A stretch of 64,000 nt of DNA from DASUPK01 sp963843085 (lineage in GTDB: Bacteria > Actinomycetota > Thermoleophilia > Solirubrobacterales > 70-9), in the NCBI GenBank assembly GCA_963843085.1, contig CAWJJG010000011.1, positions 248,001 through 312,000 on the forward strand, read 5' to 3'. The notes under the pieces are model-generated. The model worked only from the letters and a program-made list of their open reading frames with translations. It was not told the DNA's origin and ran no database searches. The position numbers and the translations under genes were made by a program. Positions 54,727 through 62,910 of the stretch are shown in pieces (within the stretch, counting starts at the first letter, position 1; each line of letters opens with the position of its first letter).

Positions 54727-54754
54727 CGGGTAAACCGAACCCGAGGACGCCAGC
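54727..54754 (+). promoter_or_regulatory. Conserved island element, copy upstream of the MFS exporter
   Basis: Reads CGGGTAAACCGAACCC, then GAGGACGCCAGC. The core (54727-54739) is 58 nt from ATG 54798. It is in the orientation of the gene, as are the other copies relative to theirs. Confidence 0.55.
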
Positions 54755-54797
54755 TACCACGCTGGTCGGGGCGCCGTCTGACTGGAACCCTCATGCC

Positions 54798-56306
54798 ATG
54801 TCAACCAACGCCAATACCAAAGATCCTGTCAAGCAAGCGAACCGGAGTGACCAGGCCCGTTGGGTCGCGCTCGTCGTCCTCTGCGTCGGGATGCTGATGA
54901 TCGTTCTCGATCAGACGATCGTCACCGTCGCGCTGCCGTCAATCCAGGGCGATCTCGGCTTCACGCAGTCGAATCTCGCTTGGGTCGTCAACGCGTACCT
55001 GCTCGCGTTCGGAGGACTGCTCCTGCTCGCCGGACGCCTCGGCGACCTCATCGGACAGCGGCGGATCTTCATCCTTGGGTTGACGGTCTTCGTCGCCGCT
55101 TCCGCCGCGTGTGGCTTCGCCGAGAGCCAGGTGGTGCTGGTCGCGGCACGGTTCATCCAGGGCGCCGGCGGCGCGATGACCTCGGCGGTGATCCTCGGCA
55201 TGATCGTGACGATGTTCCCAGAGCCGCAGGAGCAGGCAAAGGCGATCGGGGTCTACAGCTTCGTCGCCGCCGCCGGAGCATCGATTGGGTTGCTGCTTGG
55301 CGGCGTCATCACCCAGGCGGTGGATTGGCACTGGATCTTCTTCGTCAACCTGCCGATCGGGATCGCGACTGGGTTGATGGCGTCACGTCTGGTCACTCGC
55401 GACGACCCGATCGGCGTCGGTCGCGGCGCCGACGTCCCAGGGGCGGTCCTGCTCGTCAGCGCCCTGATGCTCGGGGTGTACACGATCGTCGAGGCGTCGC
55501 GCTACGGCTGGGGCTCAGCCCACACCGTCGGTCTCGGCATCGTTGCGTTCGCCCTGCTTGGGGCCTTCGTCGCCCGTGAGGCGCGGACGGAGAACCCGCT
55601 GGTGCCTCTCCGCGTATTCCGAGCCCGCAACTCGGCAGGCGCGAACCTGATCGTGTCGCTGATGGTCGCCGGCCTCTTCGGGATGTTCTTCCTCGGCGCG
55701 ATCTACATGCAGAAGGTCCTCGGCTACGACGCGCTCGAGGTTGGCCTCGCGTTCCTTCCGGTTGCGGTTCTGATCGGCGCACTCTCGCTAGGGCTCTCGG
55801 CCCAGCTCAACACGCGCTACGGGGCGCGTGCGACCCTGCTGCCCGGGCTGGGTCTCGTGGTAGCAGGGCTGCTCTGGTTCGCCCGGTCCCCTGCCGACGC
55901 GACCTACGCGATCGATCTCCTGCCGGTGATGATCTTCTTCGGCGTCGGAGCGGGTCTTTGCTTCCCATCGCTGATGACCCTCGCGATGTCAAGCGCCACT
56001 CCGGGCGAATCAGGCCTCGCCTCAGGGCTCGTCAACACCACGACCCAGATTGGCGGTGCGCTTGGGCTCGCAGTCGTGGCGACGCTGTCATCAACGCGGA
56101 CCAAGGATCTCCTCGCCGCGGGGCACTCGACGGCGGCGGCACTGACGAGCGGATTTCATCTCGCCTTCCTCGTCGGTGCGGGCCTCGTCGTCGCCGCCAT
56201 GGCCGTCGCTGCCATCGTGCTCGAGCCCGTCCGGGCGCCGAGTCAGGCCGCAAGCGAGCAGGCGCCCCGCCACCCGCAGCCCGAGGTTCTGTCGGAGACG
56301 GCATGA
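54798..56306 (+). CDS. MFS transporter, DHA2 family
   Basis: A 502-residue, 14-helix drug:proton antiporter. DHA2 motifs are seen: DQTIVTVALPSIQGDL in helix 1, LLLAGRLGDLIGQRRIF (motif A) and the helix-5 segment GLLLGGVITQAVDWHWIFFV. The ATG at 54798 is used. Its stop overlaps the truncated ECF41 gene (ATGA), so the two are coupled. With MMPL and the ABC pair it is the third exporter of the island. Confidence 0.92.
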   Translation: MSTNANTKDPVKQANRSDQARWVALVVLCVGMLMIVLDQTIVTVALPSIQGDLGFTQSNLAWVVNAYLLAFGGLLLLAGRLGDLIGQRRIFILGLTVFVAASAACGFAESQVVLVAARFIQGAGGAMTSAVILGMIVTMFPEPQEQAKAIGVYSFVAAAGASIGLLLGGVITQAVDWHWIFFVNLPIGIATGLMASRLVTRDDPIGVGRGADVPGAVLLVSALMLGVYTIVEASRYGWGSAHTVGLGIVAFALLGAFVAREARTENPLVPLRVFRARNSAGANLIVSLMVAGLFGMFFLGAIYMQKVLGYDALEVGLAFLPVAVLIGALSLGLSAQLNTRYGARATLLPGLGLVVAGLLWFARSPADATYAIDLLPVMIFFGVGAGLCFPSLMTLAMSSATPGESGLASGLVNTTTQIGGALGLAVVATLSSTRTKDLLAAGHSTAAALTSGFHLAFLVGAGLVVAAMAVAAIVLEPVRAPSQAASEQAPRHPQPEVLSETA

Positions 56307-56983
56307 CCGGAGGCGAGGGCGAGGTCATGGTGTCGCAAGGTTCAAACGGTGCGGGCAAGACGACGCTGGAGCTCGAGCGGGCATACGACGAGTTGCGCCC
56401 ACTCGCGTTTTCGATCGCCTATCGGGTGCTGGGCAGCTTCCCCGAGGCTGAGGACGTCGCTCAGGAGTCCTTCATCCGCTACCAGCGAGCCCTCACCCGC
56501 CACGCGGGGCAGATCGAGTCTCCCAGGGCCTACCTCTCCACCGTCGCCAAGCGCCTTGCGTTCGACCAGTTGAAGTCCGGTCGGAACCGACATGAGACTT
56601 GTGTCGGTGACTGGCTTCCGGAGTCGGTGGCGACCGCCGACGTCGAGTTGGAGGGCGCGCGCTACGTCGAGGAGAGCGATTCGCTCTCGATCGCGTTCCG
56701 GCGGGTCCTCGAGCGGCTCTCGCCGGTGGAGCGGGCGGCCCTTCTGCTCCACGATGTTTTCGACTACGCCCACAGCGAGATCGCGCGAATCATTGGCAAG
56801 TCGGAGGCCAACTGCCGCCAGCTGGCAGCGCGCGCCCGCCGGCGGGTACGCGAGGAACCGGTGCGGTTCGACGCCACTAACGTGTCACGCGAGCGGCTCG
56901 CGGAGCGCTTCTTCGACGTGGTCGACGGTGACGGTCCCATCGAAGATCTGGTCGAGATGCTTGCGGCCGACGCCGTGGTCTGA
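56303..56983 (+). CDS. ECF41-like sigma factor lacking its C-terminal extension
   Basis: A 226-residue sigma factor closely related to ECF41. Region 2 (LRPLAFSIAYRVLGSFPEAE), the WLPES linker motif and region 4 (SPVERAALLLHDVFDYAHSE) are intact. The SnoaL-like extension is cut after about 30 residues (FFDVVDGDGPIEDLVEMLAA), so the DGGGK motif is missing. The following bases contain no lost domain in any frame; the reductase gene starts 55 bp later. In published ECF41 work C-terminal truncation changed activity, so this protein may be deregulated. No ECF41-type promoter was seen in the island. Confidence 0.88.
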   Translation: MTGGEGEVMVSQGSNGAGKTTLELERAYDELRPLAFSIAYRVLGSFPEAEDVAQESFIRYQRALTRHAGQIESPRAYLSTVAKRLAFDQLKSGRNRHETCVGDWLPESVATADVELEGARYVEESDSLSIAFRRVLERLSPVERAALLLHDVFDYAHSEIARIIGKSEANCRQLAARARRRVREEPVRFDATNVSRERLAERFFDVVDGDGPIEDLVEMLAADAVV

Positions 56984-57038
56984 CGCGGGCTGGAGGCAGC
57001 GCATCTGGGTGGCACTGCCAAGACCGAAAGGACCGGAG

Positions 57039-57620
57039 ATGGGAAAGGTAATCGTGATGAACGGGGTGACGCTTGACGGCGTGATGCAGGGACCGGGCCG
57101 CCCGGACGAAGATAGGCGGGATGGGTTTGACCGCGGCGGCTGGGGGTTCCAGTACTACGACGAGATGACGGTCGCCAAGATGGGCGAGCGGATGGGCGGG
57201 GATCACGCGTGGCTGTTCGGGCGGTGGACCTACGAGCAACTGCTGGCCTCCTGGAACGCCCGGGGCGGCCCCTTCAAGGACGCGCTCAACAACACTCGCA
57301 AGTTCGTCGCATCGAGCAACCCCGCGACGAAACTCGGGTGGCCCAACTCGACTTTGCTGCACGGGGACGTTCCGGCCGCCGTGGCGGAGCTCAAGGAGAG
57401 TTCCGGCGCGAACCTCGTGATCATGGGTAGCGGCGTGCTGATTCGTTCGCTGATGGGAGCTGATCTGATCGACGAGTACCTGCTGATGATTGCTCCTCTG
57501 GTGCTCGGCACCGGACGGCGGCTCTTCCCCGAGGGCGTGCACGTGCCGCTACGGCTGACCGAGAGCACCGCGACGACCACGGGCGTGTTGATCGCCATCT
57601 ACGAGCCGGCGAGTGACTAA
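57039..57620 (+). CDS. Dihydrofolate reductase/RibD C-terminal family protein
   Basis: A 193-residue reductase of the RibD_C family. It starts MGKVIVMNGVTLDGVMQGPG and shows the NADPH-binding segment LVIMGSGVLIRSLMGADLID and LLMIAPLVLGTGRRLFPEG. A GAAAGGACCGGAG sequence precedes ATG 57039. Proteins of this type are common next to ECF41-like sigma genes, which may be the case here, but substrates are usually unknown. After it, 57621-57722 holds nothing recognisable. Confidence 0.88.
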   Translation: MGKVIVMNGVTLDGVMQGPGRPDEDRRDGFDRGGWGFQYYDEMTVAKMGERMGGDHAWLFGRWTYEQLLASWNARGGPFKDALNNTRKFVASSNPATKLGWPNSTLLHGDVPAAVAELKESSGANLVIMGSGVLIRSLMGADLIDEYLLMIAPLVLGTGRRLFPEGVHVPLRLTESTATTTGVLIAIYEPASD

Positions 57621-57722
57621 CACGGTGATCGAGCCTCAATGCCTGGCCAGCTGGACTCGCGCCTCCCTTCGCGTGGAAGCGGGCGCGCGGCCGAGCAAGT
57701 AAGTGCCGGCGGATATCCAGGG

Positions 57723-58415
57723 CTAATCACGCACGGCCGCCACGATCTCCCGCAGCCTCGTGATGACGACAGCCTCGGCGCGCCCCTGGCTTGCCGCATC
57801 CGGAGGCAGCTGGCCCTGGACGCCGTCGAGCAGCCGGTCATCGGCGAGCAATGAGCCGACGGCTTGGCTTACGTAGCGTTGCAACTCCGCCGGCGCCAAT
57901 TTCACCTCGTCGATCAGCTCCTCGCGTCCGTCGACCAATGCCACCAGGTCCGCGAAGTCCCGGCTACCCAGGAGATCGCCTTCGCCGCGACCCTGATGCG
58001 CTTCGAGCTTGGTGGCCAGAAGGAAGGCCGGCGGCACGGCACGAATTTGAGCTCCCGACGGAAGGGTGAGCTCGGCGGCGTTTGGAAATGCCTTCCGCTG
58101 CCAGCGGTTCTCAAAGCCGAGCAGGGCCGCATCGGTCGGCATGGCGTCGAGAATCAGCCCGCCGTCGCGGTGGATCCACCGGCAGATCACTGTCCCCTCG
58201 TCGCGAAAACCCGCTTGGCGCAGCCGCTCCTCAAAGGCGTAGTAATCGCTGCGGCTCGACACCTCCACGATCACGTCAACGTCCTTGGTCGGCCGCGGCG
58301 GTGGCGCAGCGGGGTCGGTGATCCAAAGAACCACCGTCGCGCCGCCGACGAACACGACCTCCTCGACCAGGTCCCCGAGCGCGGCAGCCCCGAGCTCCAG
58401 CAGTTCGACACTCAT
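57723..58415 (-). CDS. Nucleotidyltransferase, AbiEii-like putative toxin
   Basis: A 230-residue protein with the pol-beta NTase pattern: GG in VVFVGGATVVLWITDP and the DxD pair in PTKDVDVIVEVSSR. A third acidic residue is likely in LILDAMPTDAAL. It is arranged as in type IV toxins (AbiEii/MenT), which modify tRNA or other targets with nucleotides. It overlaps the upstream winged-helix gene at its start: ATG 58415 shares a base with the TGA, and GTG 58418 is an alternative. The order antitoxin-like gene then NTase and the shared operator fit a type IV toxin-antitoxin operon; toxicity is inferred. Confidence 0.7.
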   Translation of the reverse strand: MSVELLELGAAALGDLVEEVVFVGGATVVLWITDPAAPPPRPTKDVDVIVEVSSRSDYYAFEERLRQAGFRDEGTVICRWIHRDGGLILDAMPTDAALLGFENRWQRKAFPNAAELTLPSGAQIRAVPPAFLLATKLEAHQGRGEGDLLGSRDFADLVALVDGREELIDEVKLAPAELQRYVSQAVGSLLADDRLLDGVQGQLPPDAASQGRAEAVVITRLREIVAAVRD

Positions 58416-58930
58416 CACTCAGCTTCGGCTTTCCGCAAACGCTGGGAGAGCAGCTTGGCGGCGAGTGAGCGAACCCGCCCCTCCCCGAGCCGCACGGCGT
58501 CGATCAGGGCGAGGTCCTCGGCCAGGCGAGGATCCATGCGCGCCATGTGGACGGCGCTGGGGTGGAGGGGCTCCAGGGCGATGCCGCGAACCCTGCCGCG
58601 TGGGTCGGGCCACACCGGCGGAGGCTCATCCACCGGGGCGAGTTCCTCCTTGAGCGGTGAGGCCGCCCAGGCCGTCGGCACCCCCCGGGTTGCACCGCCC
58701 TGCTCGGGCGGGAACAGGTACTTGACCGCGTGGACCAGGAACTCATCGGCATTCGAGCGGTTGACCCGATGCTCTTTGCCCTCGACTAGCCGGGCTTCCT
58801 GGAGCCTGCGAAGCGCGCGATGGACGCCGGCGGGATCGAGCTCGAGCGACGCGCCGAGCGAGCGCACCGTCCAATCCTCCGGCTCACGGAGCAGCCGCAG
58901 CAGAACGAGGATGTCCTGTCCCTTGATCAC
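58415..58930 (-). CDS. Winged-helix protein, putative antitoxin/autorepressor
   Basis: A 171-residue protein with an N-terminal winged helix (WTVRSLGASLELDPAGVHRA, then LRRLQEARLVEGKEHRVNRS) and a C-terminal region rich in Pro and charged residues with no known domain. It is not a standard AbiEi sequence but plays the same positional role: first gene of a two-gene operon with a nucleotidyltransferase. A perfect palindrome (58951-58976) lies 20 bp upstream and is the likely site of self-repression. The gene is next to the tRNA-His end of the island, so the pair may stabilise the element. Confidence 0.7.
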   Translation of the reverse strand: MIKGQDILVLLRLLREPEDWTVRSLGASLELDPAGVHRALRRLQEARLVEGKEHRVNRSNADEFLVHAVKYLFPPEQGGATRGVPTAWAASPLKEELAPVDEPPPVWPDPRGRVRGIALEPLHPSAVHMARMDPRLAEDLALIDAVRLGEGRVRSLAAKLLSQRLRKAEAE

Positions 58931-58950
58931 TGGGACACCGTAGCAGCGAC

Positions 58951-58976
58951 TGTTTCATGTTTCGCAACATGAAACA
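58951..58976 (-). promoter_or_regulatory. Perfect palindromic operator of the putative toxin-antitoxin operon
   Basis: TGTTTCATGTT (58951-58961) and AACATGAAACA (58966-58976) are exact complements around TCGC. The site is 20 nt upstream of ATG 58930. Its AT-rich composition stands out in this GC-rich window. It would cover the promoter, as expected for autorepression. Confidence 0.7.
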
Positions 58977-59131
58977 CACCTCCCAGGTCCTGTCCGAAAT
59001 TCGCGTTGCCGTGCCGAATCCGGGCTCTTGAGGCGGCTTGGCTTCAGCCCGTTGAGGAGACTTCGGCACCTTGGGCGACATCTCGCTCCTTGCGCCCCGA
59101 AGCGAAATATGTCGAGATGCAGGGACTTTGA

Positions 59132-59177
59132 AGGGTGAGCGACCGGACTCGAACCGGCGACCACCTGGACCACAACC
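59132..59177 (-). repeat. Right att-like copy within tRNA-His
   Basis: Identical to 38728-38773. It covers the anticodon loop to the 3' end of tRNA-His and two bases beyond. Confidence 0.9.
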
Positions 59178-59207
59178 AGGAGCTCTACCAACTGAGCTAC
59201 GCCCACC
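59134..59207 (-). tRNA. tRNA-His (GTG)
   Basis: Full cloverleaf on the minus strand. The extra 5' G(-1) faces C73, a hallmark of tRNA-His. Acceptor GTGGGCG pairs with CGCTCAC. The D-arm is GCTCAGTTGGTAGAGC, the anticodon arm is CCTGGTTGTGGTCCAGG (anticodon GTG) and the T-arm contains GGTTCGAGTCC. CCA is not encoded. The 3' part is duplicated at 38728-38773. Confidence 0.96.
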
Positions 59208-59231
59208 GCGTGGCTTCAATCTAGCGCGAGC

Positions 59232-59260
59232 CGCGGCCCCGGGGTGAACCCGGGGCCGCG
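59232..59260 (-). terminator. GC-rich hairpin after the lipase gene
   Basis: CGCGGCCCCGGG (59232-59243) and CCCGGGGCCGCG (59249-59260) form a 12-bp stem with a 5-nt loop, 12 nt after the lipase stop. No T-run follows. It lies between the lipase and tRNA-His and fits a transcription terminator of the lipase. Confidence 0.6.
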
Positions 59261-59271
59261 ATCCACTCAGC

Positions 59272-60528
59272 TCAGCTTCGCGGAGGCAGCAGCTGCTGGA
59301 AGAAGGACAGCGCCTGCTGCGCGCCGGCCGTCACGATCCCGCCGTGATCGACACCGGGGTACTTGGTGTAGGTCAACTGGTCTCCGAGCCCCTGCAGCTC
59401 ACCGACGAGCTGATCGGTGAGGAACGGGTACACCGTGGTGTCGGCCGTTCCCTGCTCGACCAGGATCGGCGGCACCGTCTTCACCGCCGGGTTCATCGCC
59501 GCCAATACGGGCCTGACCGCGCTCAGATCGGCGCCGGAGCGCTCGAGCTGCGACGGCGGGATGCCTCCGAGCTCGTTCGACTGCCCGAGCTGGGACAGGC
59601 ACTGGCTATCCAGCAGCGGATAGAACTGGAGCACCGGGTCCGAGAGGACCTTGTTGACGTCGATCGCGGTCGATTGGGTCGAGGCACCGCTGATGATCAT
59701 CGTCGCCAGCGCGGTCAGGCTGCTGGGCGAGGTGAGCGCCGGCAGCAGTGACTCCTGATCGAGGATGTGCGAAGCGGGCGCGAACGCGACGGTGCCGCGC
59801 AGCTTCAGCTTCGGCTCCCAGCTCTGTGCGAGACCCGCCGCGAAGAGCGCGGACTGGCCGCCCTGCGAATGGCCGGCGATCAGGTACCGCTTGCCGATCT
59901 TCGGGTCGAGCTGACGCGCCGCCGCGACGATGTCCACGACGCTGCGGCCCTCGGCCGTCCCGACCAGGTATGCATGCGGACCCGGTGTGCCGAGGCCCTG
60001 ATAGTCCGTCTGAAGCACGGCGTAGCCGGCGGCAAGCCAGGCATTCAGGTCCGGATCGATGTAGGAGATGTAGGCCTGCGCCGGATTGGTCACGCTGTTC
60101 CGCGAAGGAGCGCAGACATCCGCGACGCCGGTCGTCCCGTGCGCCCAGGTGATCACCGGCCAGCCACCCTTCGGGGGCTTGCCCCGCGGGACGCTGATCG
60201 ACCCCGAGACGGCCGTCTTCTTGCCCTGCGGCGTCCGTGAGGAGTAGAGGACGAGCTTCGTGTACCGGGCGTTCTGCAGCGGCACGAGTCCGGTCGCCGG
60301 ACGCGCCCAGATGAGACGCCCCTGCTTCCCTGGCAGCTTCTTCTTCTTGGGCGGCTTGTAGAACTTCAGGCCCTTCGGGCCCTTGACGACCTTGACGGCT
60401 TTGGCCTTCGCCTTCGATTTCGCCTCGGCACTCTGGCTCGAGGCGATGACCACGAACAACGCGGCCAAGCCGATGACGATGAGGGCGGCTGGCCTCCGGA
60501 CACGAAGCTGAACGGCATGGGCGTGCAA
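59272..60528 (-). CDS. Secreted lipase/esterase (LIP family)
   Basis: A 418-residue exported hydrolase with a signal segment (ALIVIGLAALFVVIASSQSA) and a Lys-rich mature start. The nucleophile elbow is AGHSQGGQSALFA, and the acid and base are likely in QGTADTTVYP and GVDHGGIV. An N-terminal HGTTG segment (WAHGTTGVADVC) may be the oxyanion region. It resembles secretory lipases of fungi and actinobacteria. A TTG start at 60528 is preceded by GGAG. It lies outside the island, upstream of tRNA-His. Confidence 0.88.
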   Translation of the reverse strand: MHAHAVQLRVRRPAALIVIGLAALFVVIASSQSAEAKSKAKAKAVKVVKGPKGLKFYKPPKKKKLPGKQGRLIWARPATGLVPLQNARYTKLVLYSSRTPQGKKTAVSGSISVPRGKPPKGGWPVITWAHGTTGVADVCAPSRNSVTNPAQAYISYIDPDLNAWLAAGYAVLQTDYQGLGTPGPHAYLVGTAEGRSVVDIVAAARQLDPKIGKRYLIAGHSQGGQSALFAAGLAQSWEPKLKLRGTVAFAPASHILDQESLLPALTSPSSLTALATMIISGASTQSTAIDVNKVLSDPVLQFYPLLDSQCLSQLGQSNELGGIPPSQLERSGADLSAVRPVLAAMNPAVKTVPPILVEQGTADTTVYPFLTDQLVGELQGLGDQLTYTKYPGVDHGGIVTAGAQQALSFFQQLLPPRS

Positions 60529-60597
60529 GTCCTTCTCCTCTCGATGCCCCCTGAAGCTCGGGCAATCTAACCCACGGCGTTAAAGAGAGTTGCGGAG

Positions 60598-60670
60598 CGC
60601 CCCCGGCAGGATTCGAACCTGCGGCCCGCTGCTTAGAAGGCAGCCGCTCTGTCCACTGAGCTACGGGGGC
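60598..60670 (-). tRNA. tRNA-Arg (TCT)
   Basis: Complete cloverleaf on the minus strand: acceptor GCCCCCG/CGGGGGC, D-arm GCTCAGTGGACAGAGC, anticodon loop CTTCTAA with TCT, and T-arm CAGGTTCGAATCCTG. CCA is not encoded. It lies 69 bp upstream of the lipase. The gap to 60911 contains only an imperfect inverted repeat (60746-60754 with 60768-60776) and no gene. Confidence 0.95.
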
Positions 60671-60911
60671 GGGCAAGCGGAGCGTACCGGCGGACCTCGG
60701 CGTCATCGACAGGCACGCAGGGTCCACAAAAATGGATATTCGTCCTACCTACTTGTGCCCAGCGTAAAAGTGGGTAAGATGATGCCCGGTCTTCGAGACG
60801 TACTCAGGGGTACGAAGCGGGAAGCACAGAGGGACCGGCGCGCGGAGCTGCGGGAGGCTCCTCGGGTCGGCCCCTCTCCCGCGTGTCCGGAATCAGGCGG
60901 AAGGTGCCCGG

Positions 60912-62879
60912 CTAGGGCTTGGCGGGGGTCGAGAACCAGGGGCAGTTGTGCGTGCCGGCCGTGATGTCGGCGAAGCAGACGAGCAGCTCGGATTCCTGTG
61001 CCGGCCCGCCGCTCCCGACGCTGATCGAGCAGTCCTCGGGTAGGAAGCCCGGAAGGGAGACCCCGGCGGCCTGCGCCAGGGGCGGCGTGCTGGTCAGGCT
61101 CGCCCGGTTTCCATCGACGCCTGTGTTGTCGTGCCAGCAGTCGCCGGTGTTGGCCGCGAAGTCATCCCACCAGAAGTCGGTGCCGTTCGGCTCCTTCGAG
61201 CCGTCGGGCGCGACGCCCATGACGTTGCCGTAGAACTGGTTGTTGTAGGAGGTCGACGGCGGGACCTTGGTCGGATCGCAGCCGGCCAGCTGGCTCGGGT
61301 CGACGCTCCCGACTCCTGGTCCGCAGACAAGCTGGTCGGGCACCGCGTAGAGCATCACGCCCCGGCGCCAGTTGTCCCAGAAGCGGTTGTTCCGGACGAT
61401 GTTGTGGTTGCCGCCGGCGACCCAGAGCCCCGTGCCCACCGGCACCGGGACGCTTGGGCTGAAGTCCGTGCAGCGCTGGTTCGGGCCCATCGGACCCGGC
61501 GTCTCGCCGGCCCCGCACCTCGGCAGATAGTCGTTGAAGTTGTTCGAGTAGAAGTCGTTGTGCTCGATCAGGTCCGAGTCCTGGGGGAAGCCGGGGTGGC
61601 CGGGCGCGGTGAAGACATCAGTGGAGAAGCCCTGGGTGTTCCCGTAGAACTCGTTGTCGTGAATCCAGACGGCGTTGCCGTCGGTGCCGGAGTAGCCGAG
61701 CGAGTTGTGGAAGCTGTCGCAGTCGCGGATCTCGGTTCCGTATCGCCGCTGGCCGGGCGGGACCGCATCGCCGAGGTCGGCGGCCGCACCCGGATAGAGG
61801 CCCGAGTCACCGCTGCCCCAGGCGGCGCAGTTCTCGATCAGCGAATGATCGGCGACGAAGGTCAGAAGGCCGTACTCCCCCGCGTAGTCCATCTTCACCC
61901 GGTCGATGTGCGAGCCGTCGGTCTCGGTGACGTACACGTCGTGCTCGTTCACGTGGCGCACCTTGACGTTGTCGAGGACGAAACCGTCGGCGCGGTCGGC
62001 CCTGATGCCAACGTCCTTGGCGTAGCGGGGCGGATTCGGCCCGGGTGCCGAGTGGTCACCCAGGGAGGGGTCGCCGCCGTCCACCACGACGTCGTCGGGG
62101 CTGATGCCCGTGCCCTGGATCTGGAGGTTGCAGCGAATGCAGGGGCCGAGATCCGGGATGCCGTGCCGGTCCTCCAGCGGCGGCTGCGGCGCAGGATTCG
62201 CCCCGGGCTCCCGGCCGATCACGACGATCAGATTCTGGTCGTTCGGGCACTGCCCCTGGTAGCGGTAGGACACGGCGCCCGTCTCCCCCTTGTCGTTCGT
62301 CTCCTTCAGGGATGCGCAGGCGGGGTCATTGGTCGGCTTCGCCCTGGAAGCCGGCTCCGTGTAGATGCCGGGCATGACCTCGACGCGGTCGTTGTTGTGC
62401 GAGGCCGTGACGGCGGCCTGAATCGAGTCATAACGGCAGCGGCGCAGCAGCTTGATGTTGAAGCGGCGCAGCTTTCGAGCCCCTTTCCTGCTCACCCGGA
62501 TCGTGGGCTGGGAGGGGCGCAGCCGGTAGCCGTTCGCCCGCGCCGCCTTCAGCCCCGTGTTCAGCCTCTTGATCGACGGGTTCCTCGAGAGCCTCCTCCG
62601 GGTGGCGTGCTTGCGCATCTTCTTGGGCGGCACGTGAGAGCAGACGACCCGCGTCGTGCCCGGCGCCTTTTTCTTCAGAGCGCTGAACAGGCTGCGGACG
62701 ATCGGAACCGATCCGCCGGCGGCTGGATGGACCGCGGTGTCGGGCGCCGGATCAGGCCAGTAGGAGGCTCGCTCGACATGCGCCAGCGCCAGCGCCGGCA
62801 GCGCAGCCAGCAGCCCCACTCCGAGCGCAATCGCCGTCAGCCGCCGATTGCGAATCGACTTCCCGAATTTGGCGCTCAC
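60912..62879 (-). CDS. Secreted right-handed beta-helix repeat protein
   Basis: A 655-residue exported protein (GTG start; signal RRLTAIALGVGLLAALPALA). From about 130 to 560 it contains parallel beta-helix turns with Asn/Asp/His-rich repeats such as NVKVRHVNEHDVYVTETDGS, WIHDNEFYGNTQGF and NHNIVRNNRFWDNW. This fold occurs in pectate lyase-like and carbohydrate-binding surface proteins. No catalytic site can be assigned. Cysteines (for example CDPTK and CWHDN) may form disulfides outside. A palindrome in the divergent promoter region may control it. Confidence 0.85.
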   Translation of the reverse strand: MSAKFGKSIRNRRLTAIALGVGLLAALPALALAHVERASYWPDPAPDTAVHPAAGGSVPIVRSLFSALKKKAPGTTRVVCSHVPPKKMRKHATRRRLSRNPSIKRLNTGLKAARANGYRLRPSQPTIRVSRKGARKLRRFNIKLLRRCRYDSIQAAVTASHNNDRVEVMPGIYTEPASRAKPTNDPACASLKETNDKGETGAVSYRYQGQCPNDQNLIVVIGREPGANPAPQPPLEDRHGIPDLGPCIRCNLQIQGTGISPDDVVVDGGDPSLGDHSAPGPNPPRYAKDVGIRADRADGFVLDNVKVRHVNEHDVYVTETDGSHIDRVKMDYAGEYGLLTFVADHSLIENCAAWGSGDSGLYPGAAADLGDAVPPGQRRYGTEIRDCDSFHNSLGYSGTDGNAVWIHDNEFYGNTQGFSTDVFTAPGHPGFPQDSDLIEHNDFYSNNFNDYLPRCGAGETPGPMGPNQRCTDFSPSVPVPVGTGLWVAGGNHNIVRNNRFWDNWRRGVMLYAVPDQLVCGPGVGSVDPSQLAGCDPTKVPPSTSYNNQFYGNVMGVAPDGSKEPNGTDFWWDDFAANTGDCWHDNTGVDGNRASLTSTPPLAQAAGVSLPGFLPEDCSISVGSGGPAQESELLVCFADITAGTHNCPWFSTPAKP

Positions 62880-62910
62880 CCCATTCGCCCCATTTCTCCC
62901 TGGTCGAGCT

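Larger units (their letters stand above)
38728..59177. mobile_element. Putative integrated island flanked by tRNA-His repeats
   Basis: A perfect 46-bp direct repeat (38728-38773 and 59132-59177) bounds this segment. The right copy is the 3' part of an intact tRNA-His gene; the left copy has no tRNA 5' half. That is the usual result of tRNA-targeted integration. The enclosed DNA is accessory: two-component proteins, three exporters, enzymes and a toxin-antitoxin-like pair at the tRNA end. No integrase or transposase gene is visible, so it may be a degenerate or non-autonomous element. Island identity is inferred from the repeat and content. Confidence 0.75.

Noticed and set aside
54683..57038. 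ECF41-type promoter for the truncated sigma factor operon
   Set aside because: No TGTCAC box with CGTC at 16 bases was found before the MFS or reductase genes.
60780..60964. Short plus-strand frame MMPGLRDVLRGTKREAQRDR
   Set aside because: It runs into the 3' end of the beta-helix gene on the other strand, has no ribosome site and is basic low-complexity sequence.
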